Positions 55,991 to 64,000 of a stretch of 64,000 nucleotides of DNA are shown here, piece by piece. Made by a program: the position numbers and the translations under genes. Numbering within the stretch: the first letter of the stretch is position 1; the number at the start of each line of letters is the position of its first letter. The notes beneath the pieces were generated by a model. It did no database searches, was not told where the DNA came from, and was given only the letters and a program-made list of their open reading frames with translations. Source of the DNA: Microtetraspora malaysiensis (lineage in GTDB: Bacteria > Actinomycetota > Actinomycetes > Streptosporangiales > Streptosporangiaceae); assembly GCF_001528665.1 (NCBI RefSeq), contig NZ_BBYJ01000007.1:393953-457952 (forward strand), in the 5' to 3' direction.

Positions 55991-56640
55991 TTCGCAGCCC
56001 CCTTCTTGGCAGCGGTGCGAATCAGGACCAGGCTGCCGTTGGCGCCGGGAATCGCACCCTTGATCAGGATGAGGTTCTTCTCGGCGTCCACGGCGTGGAC
56101 CTTCAGGCTCTGGATGGTGGTACGGGCGTTACCCGAACGACCAGCCATGCGCAGGCCCTTGAAGACGCGGCCCGGGGTGGCGCAGCCGCCGATGGAGCCC
56201 GGAGAGCGGTGCTTACGCTGCGTACCGTGCGAGGCGCCCAGACCACCGAAGCCGTGGCGCTTCATAACACCGGTGAAGCCCTTGCCCTTGCTCTTGCCCG
56301 TCACGTCGACGTGCTGTCCGGCCTCGAACGCGTCCGCGAGGACCTCCTGGCCGACCGTGTACTCGGACGAGTCCTCGGTGCGAACCTCGACGAAGTACCG
56401 GCGCGGCGTGATGTCGTGCTTGCGCAGGTAGTCGCCCAGCGGCTTGTTGACCTTGCGCGGGTCGATCTGGCCGTAACCGAGCTGGATGGCGGAGTAGCCG
56501 TCCTTCTCCGGCGTGCGAACCCGGGTCACCACGCACGGACCGGCCTCGACAACGGTGACCGGGACGATCCGGTTCGCCTCATCGAAGACCTGGGTCATGC
56601 CGAGCTTCTTGCCCAGGACGCCCTTGATCTGCTTAGCCAT
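55987..56640 (-). CDS. rplC: Ribosomal protein L3
   Basis: 217 residues. [40 protein letters not shown] and [20 protein letters not shown] are diagnostic. Second gene of the S10 operon. Confidence 0.97.
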   Translation of the reverse strand: MAKQIKGVLGKKLGMTQVFDEANRIVPVTVVEAGPCVVTRVRTPEKDGYSAIQLGYGQIDPRKVNKPLGDYLRKHDITPRRYFVEVRTEDSSEYTVGQEVLADAFEAGQHVDVTGKSKGKGFTGVMKRHGFGGLGASHGTQRKHRSPGSIGGCATPGRVFKGLRMAGRSGNARTTIQSLKVHAVDAEKNLILIKGAIPGANGSLVLIRTAAKKGAAK

Positions 56641-56654
56641 GTCAGTGCGTTCCC

Positions 56655-56963
56655 TCAGAGCTTGATCGAGATGTCAACGCCGGCAGGGAGGTCGAGACGC
56701 ATGAGCGAGTCGACGGTCTTCGGCGTCGGGTCGATGATGTCAATCAGCCGCTTGTGCGTACGCATCTCAAAGTGCTCGCGGCTGTCCTTGTACTTGTGCG
56801 GCGACCGAATGACGCAGTACACGTTCTTCTCGGTCGGCAGCGGCACCGGGCCAGCGACCTTGGCGCCGGTCCGCGTCACCGTCTCGACGATCTTCTTGGC
56901 CGAGCTGTCGATGACCTCGTGGTCATACGCCTTAAGCCGGATGCGGATCTTCTGTCCCGCCAT
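56655..56963 (-). CDS. rpsJ: Ribosomal protein S10
   Basis: 102 residues, also the NusG/NusB partner (NusE). [40 protein letters not shown] and [20 protein letters not shown] are complete. ATG 56963 is chosen by family start with GAGG 5 nt upstream. First gene of the S10 operon. Confidence 0.97.
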   Translation of the reverse strand: MAGQKIRIRLKAYDHEVIDSSAKKIVETVTRTGAKVAGPVPLPTEKNVYCVIRSPHKYKDSREHFEMRTHKRLIDIIDPTPKTVDSLMRLDLPAGVDISIKL

Positions 56964-57063
56964 AATGGCCTCGGTGTCCTTCGCTGTCGTCCTATTAAGC
57001 TTCGTACGGCCTACTGCCGCTGGTAGTCCCACGTAACAGACAGTCCGGAGCAGGTCCGTTCTT

Positions 57064-57120
57064 CCGTGATCCGGCAGTCGTTTCGGTCACATTCCGTCCG
57101 AAACGGCTGCGAGATCACGG
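57064..57120 (-). promoter_or_regulatory. Large stem-loop in the rpsJ leader / tuf 3' region
   Basis: CCGTGATC (57064-57071) pairs with GATCACGG (57113-57120); after a 2x2 internal loop GCAGTCGTTTCGG (57074-57086) pairs with CCGAAACGGCTGC (57098-57110) with one G-U. Total 21 bp around an 11-nt loop. It lies 94 nt after tuf and 101 nt before rpsJ. A candidate S10 leader structure or second terminator. Confidence 0.7.
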
Positions 57121-57166
57121 TCAGGTCTCCCGTGGGGTGAGGAGCCGGAGGGCTCCCCTCGTGGAT

Positions 57167-57200
57167 CGGCGGTCAGGCCCTGCTGCGGGCCCGACCGCCG
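57167..57200 (-). terminator. tuf terminator
   Basis: CGGCGGTC (57167-57174) with GACCGCCG (57193-57200) and GGCCC (57176-57180) with GGGCC (57187-57191), loop TGCTGC. 13 nt after the tuf stop; no U-tract. Confidence 0.7.
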
Positions 57201-57213
57201 CCCCGCGATCGTA

Positions 57214-58407
<1,194 letters not shown>

Positions 58408-58466
58408 TGGTCTGTCTCCTTAGAGATTCTGACTTGACTTTCGTCTTCTAACTCAGGTTCCGCACG

Positions 58467-58491
58467 GCGGGGCGTGACGAGCACGCCCCGC
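58467..58491 (-). other. Hairpin 3' of fusA
   Basis: GCGGGGCGTG (58467-58476), loop ACGAG, CACGCCCCGC (58482-58491): wait-free 10-bp perfect stem, 19 nt after the fusA stop and 60 nt before tuf. Confidence 0.7.
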
Positions 58492-58509
58492 GTACGCGGG
58501 CGAGGTGCG

Positions 58510-60609
<2,100 letters not shown>

Positions 60610-60642
60610 TGCTTTGCGTCCTTAACTCGTCGTTGGTGCCGA

Positions 60643-61113
60643 CTACCAGCGGTAGTGGGCGAAAGCCTTGTTGGACTCGGCCATCTTGTGCGTGTCCTCG
60701 CGCCGCTTCACGCTGGCACCAAGGCCGTTGCTGGCGTCGAGGAGCTCGTTCATGAGCCGCTCGGTCATGGTCTTCTCACGCCGAGCCCGGGAGTACTGGA
60801 CGAGCCAGCGGAGAGCCAGGGTGGTGCTGCGCGCGGCGCGCACCTCGACCGGGACCTGGTAGGTGGCGCCACCGACGCGGCGGCTGCGGACCTCCAGGGT
60901 GGGCTTGACGTTGTCGAGCGCACGCTTGAGCGTGACGACCGGGTCGTTGCCGGTCTTCTCCCGGCAGCCCTCGAGGGCGCCGTAGACGATCGACTGCGCG
61001 ATCGAACGCTTGCCGTCCAGGAGAACCTTGTTGATCAAGGCAGTCACCAGCGGCGAGCTGTGCACCGGGTCTGCGATCAGCTGGCGGCGGCCAGGGGAAC
61101 CCTTGCGCGGCAT
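60643..61113 (-). CDS. rpsG: Ribosomal protein S7
   Basis: 156 residues. [40 protein letters not shown] and [20 protein letters not shown] are typical; C-terminal [23 protein letters not shown] 61113 lies 1 nt after the rpsL stop. Confidence 0.97.
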   Translation of the reverse strand: MPRKGSPGRRQLIADPVHSSPLVTALINKVLLDGKRSIAQSIVYGALEGCREKTGNDPVVTLKRALDNVKPTLEVRSRRVGGATYQVPVEVRAARSTTLALRWLVQYSRARREKTMTERLMNELLDASNGLGASVKRREDTHKMAESNKAFAHYRW

Positions 61114-61114
61114 G

Positions 61115-61489
61115 TCAGCTCTTCTCCTTCTTAGCGCCGTAGCGGCTGCGGGCCTGCTTGCGGTTGCGGACACCCTGGGTGTCCAGCGAGCCGCGGATGA
61201 TCTTGTAGCGAACACCCGGCAGGTCCTTCACACGACCGCCACGCACGAGCACGATGGAGTGCTCCTGAAGGTTGTGACCCACACCCGGGATGTAAGCCGT
61301 GACCTCGATGCCGTTGGTGAGCCGAACACGGGCCACCTTACGCAGCGCCGAGTTGGGCTTCTTGGGGGTCGTGGTGTAAACGCGGGTGCAAACGCCGCGC
61401 CGCTGAGGGCTCCCCTTGAGGGCAGGGGTCTTGGTCTTAGTGACCTTGTCCTGCCGGCCCTTGCGGACCAACTGCTGAATCGTGGGCAC
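61115..61489 (-). CDS. rpsL: Ribosomal protein S12
   Basis: 124-residue decoding-centre protein. [20 protein letters not shown] holds Lys43 and [20 protein letters not shown] holds Lys88, the wild-type (streptomycin-sensitive) residues. GTG start with GGAG before it. First gene of the str operon, behind a leader of several hundred nt. Confidence 0.98.
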   Translation of the reverse strand: MPTIQQLVRKGRQDKVTKTKTPALKGSPQRRGVCTRVYTTTPKKPNSALRKVARVRLTNGIEVTAYIPGVGHNLQEHSIVLVRGGRVKDLPGVRYKIIRGSLDTQGVRNRKQARSRYGAKKEKS

Positions 61490-61794
61490 CGCGTCTCCGT
61501 TTCGTGCCTAGCCGGTGATACGTGAACCCCGGATCAGACCACCGCCCCGGCACGATCGCGGCCCGCTGACGCGAACCCCTCACTGCCCGGATCGGCACCC
61601 ATTCCAGGTTGTACTTTCGCAGGTACTGCCGGTGTCATGACCTGCTGGTTTTGGAACCCCTTCGACCCCCGCGCTCGGGCGTGTCGCGCACTTGTCGCAC
61701 CACACCCGGTCGGACCCGGTCGATCTGGAGGAGTCCTGCGGCGCTCGCGCCCACCCCCGGCATCGGGGACGACTCTTCAAGCACACGCATGCGA

Positions 61795-61811
61795 GCCCAT
61801 GAACCATGGGC
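61795..61811 (-). promoter_or_regulatory. 5' hairpin of the rpsL leader
   Basis: GCCCATG-AAC-CATGGGC, perfect 7-bp stem, starting just after the expected transcription start of the promoter at 61822-61850. It may affect RNA stability or start-site use. Confidence 0.45.
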
Positions 61812-61821
61812 ACGAAGGAAA

Positions 61822-61850
61822 AGACTACCCAGCCCCTCGCAACACGTCAA
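61822..61850 (-). promoter_or_regulatory. rpsL (str operon) promoter, proximal
   Basis: TTGACG (61850-61845), exactly 17 nt, TAGTCT (61827-61822) on the minus strand, 333 nt upstream of rpsL. Good primary-sigma match. Confidence 0.75.
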
Positions 61851-61931
61851 AACGGATGCGGGGGGTGGCTCATGATTCGTGTCATGGTCCGCGTGACCCA
61901 CTCTGCCGCAGGTCACTACAAGCTCGGAGCG

Positions 61932-61937
61932 ATTATA
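61932..61937 (-). promoter_or_regulatory. rpsL promoter, distal -10
   Basis: A consensus TATAAT on the minus strand in one of the few AT-rich spots of the rpoC-rpsL gap (61490-62094). A good -35 at 17 nt is not seen (TTGCAC is 20 nt away), so it is less certain than the proximal promoter. No gene is recognised elsewhere in this gap. Confidence 0.5.
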
Positions 61938-62042
61938 CCCGAACGACGCGCCCTTCCGTGCAATTCCGCCGATGCGGGCCGGCGCCGGTCGGCCACGCGT
62001 GTCCGACAGACTCCCGCCGCTCCGCTTGTACGGCCCCGTACG

Positions 62043-62086
62043 CGGAAGCGCCCGGCATCTGGGCTTCCAGATGCCGGGCGCTTCCG
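62043..62086 (-). terminator. rpoC terminator
   Basis: CGGAAGCGCCCGGCATCTGG (62043-62062), loop GCTT, and its perfect complement at 62067-62086: a 20-bp stem, 8 nt after the rpoC stop. No U-tract, which is common in actinobacteria. Confidence 0.92.
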
Positions 62087-62094
62087 TCGCCTGA

Positions 62095-64000
<1,906 letters not shown>

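Noticed and set aside
61580-61813. Calling the rpsL leader frame a gene
   Set aside because: Only the position next to the promoter supports it; composition and conservation cannot be judged from one sequence, so it is listed as a finding, not a CDS.

Overview
The window is very GC-rich chromosomal DNA from an actinobacterium. Gene order and protein content fit the Streptosporangiales (Streptosporangium/Nonomuraea/Microbispora type), but the genus is inferred, not proven. Three things support this: GTG and TTG starts are common; the block groEL - sigma factor - DUF5319 - guaB - guaB3 and the block tsaD-rimI-tsaB-tsaE-alr-nnr-acpS-coaA-glmM-rpsI-rplM-truA-rplQ-rpoA run in the order known from Mycobacterium and Streptomyces; and the ribosomal-protein superoperon has the actinobacterial layout. 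I saw no rRNA, tRNA, CRISPR array, insertion sequence or prophage.

Layout. 1-4.7 kb: end of a secreted beta-propeller protein, glpD, and a SIS-domain/nagA pair for amino-sugar catabolism. 4.8-12.9 kb: guaB3, guaB, a TrmB/LuxR-type regulator, DUF5319, a SigD/ShbA-type sigma factor with a very short RsdA-like anti-sigma partner, and groES-groEL behind a CIRCE operator. 13.3-24.4 kb: a methyltransferase, a heptad-repeat coiled-coil protein, then a minus-strand run for tRNA t6A modification (tsaD, rimI, tsaB, tsaE) interrupted by a class F-type sortase and a membrane-anchored lipoprotein, followed by a hydrolase, alr, nnr and acpS. 24.6-30.2 kb (plus strand): coaA, a DUF389 membrane protein and two ABC exporter pairs. 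30.3-38.8 kb: glmM, rpsI, rplM, three cell-envelope genes on the plus strand (a CAP-domain protein and two paralogous anchored proteins), and truA. 38.8-62 kb (minus strand): the alpha, spc and S10 operons, tuf, fusA, rpsG and rpsL. 62.1-64 kb: the 3' part of rpoC.

How it works together. Most of the window is housekeeping: translation, protein export (secY), protein folding (groESL), GMP synthesis, CoA and ACP priming, and wall precursor supply (glmM, alr). The ribosomal genes are tightly coupled by GTGA, TGATG and TAGTG overlaps. Longer spacers hold strong hairpins placed just 3' of the upstream gene.

Most unusual points: (1) a family of about 180-210 bp intergenic repeats (copies near 2.35, 12.9, 13.1 and 19.9 kb) bounded by a repeated GCGCGGGCTCGGGGCGCC-type end; (2) an anti-sigma factor reduced to little more than the sigma-binding segment; (3) a paralogous pair of anchored proteins with a shared two-cysteine outer domain and -10 boxes placed for leaderless transcription; (4) a structured rpsL leader and related motifs in ribosomal-protein spacers.
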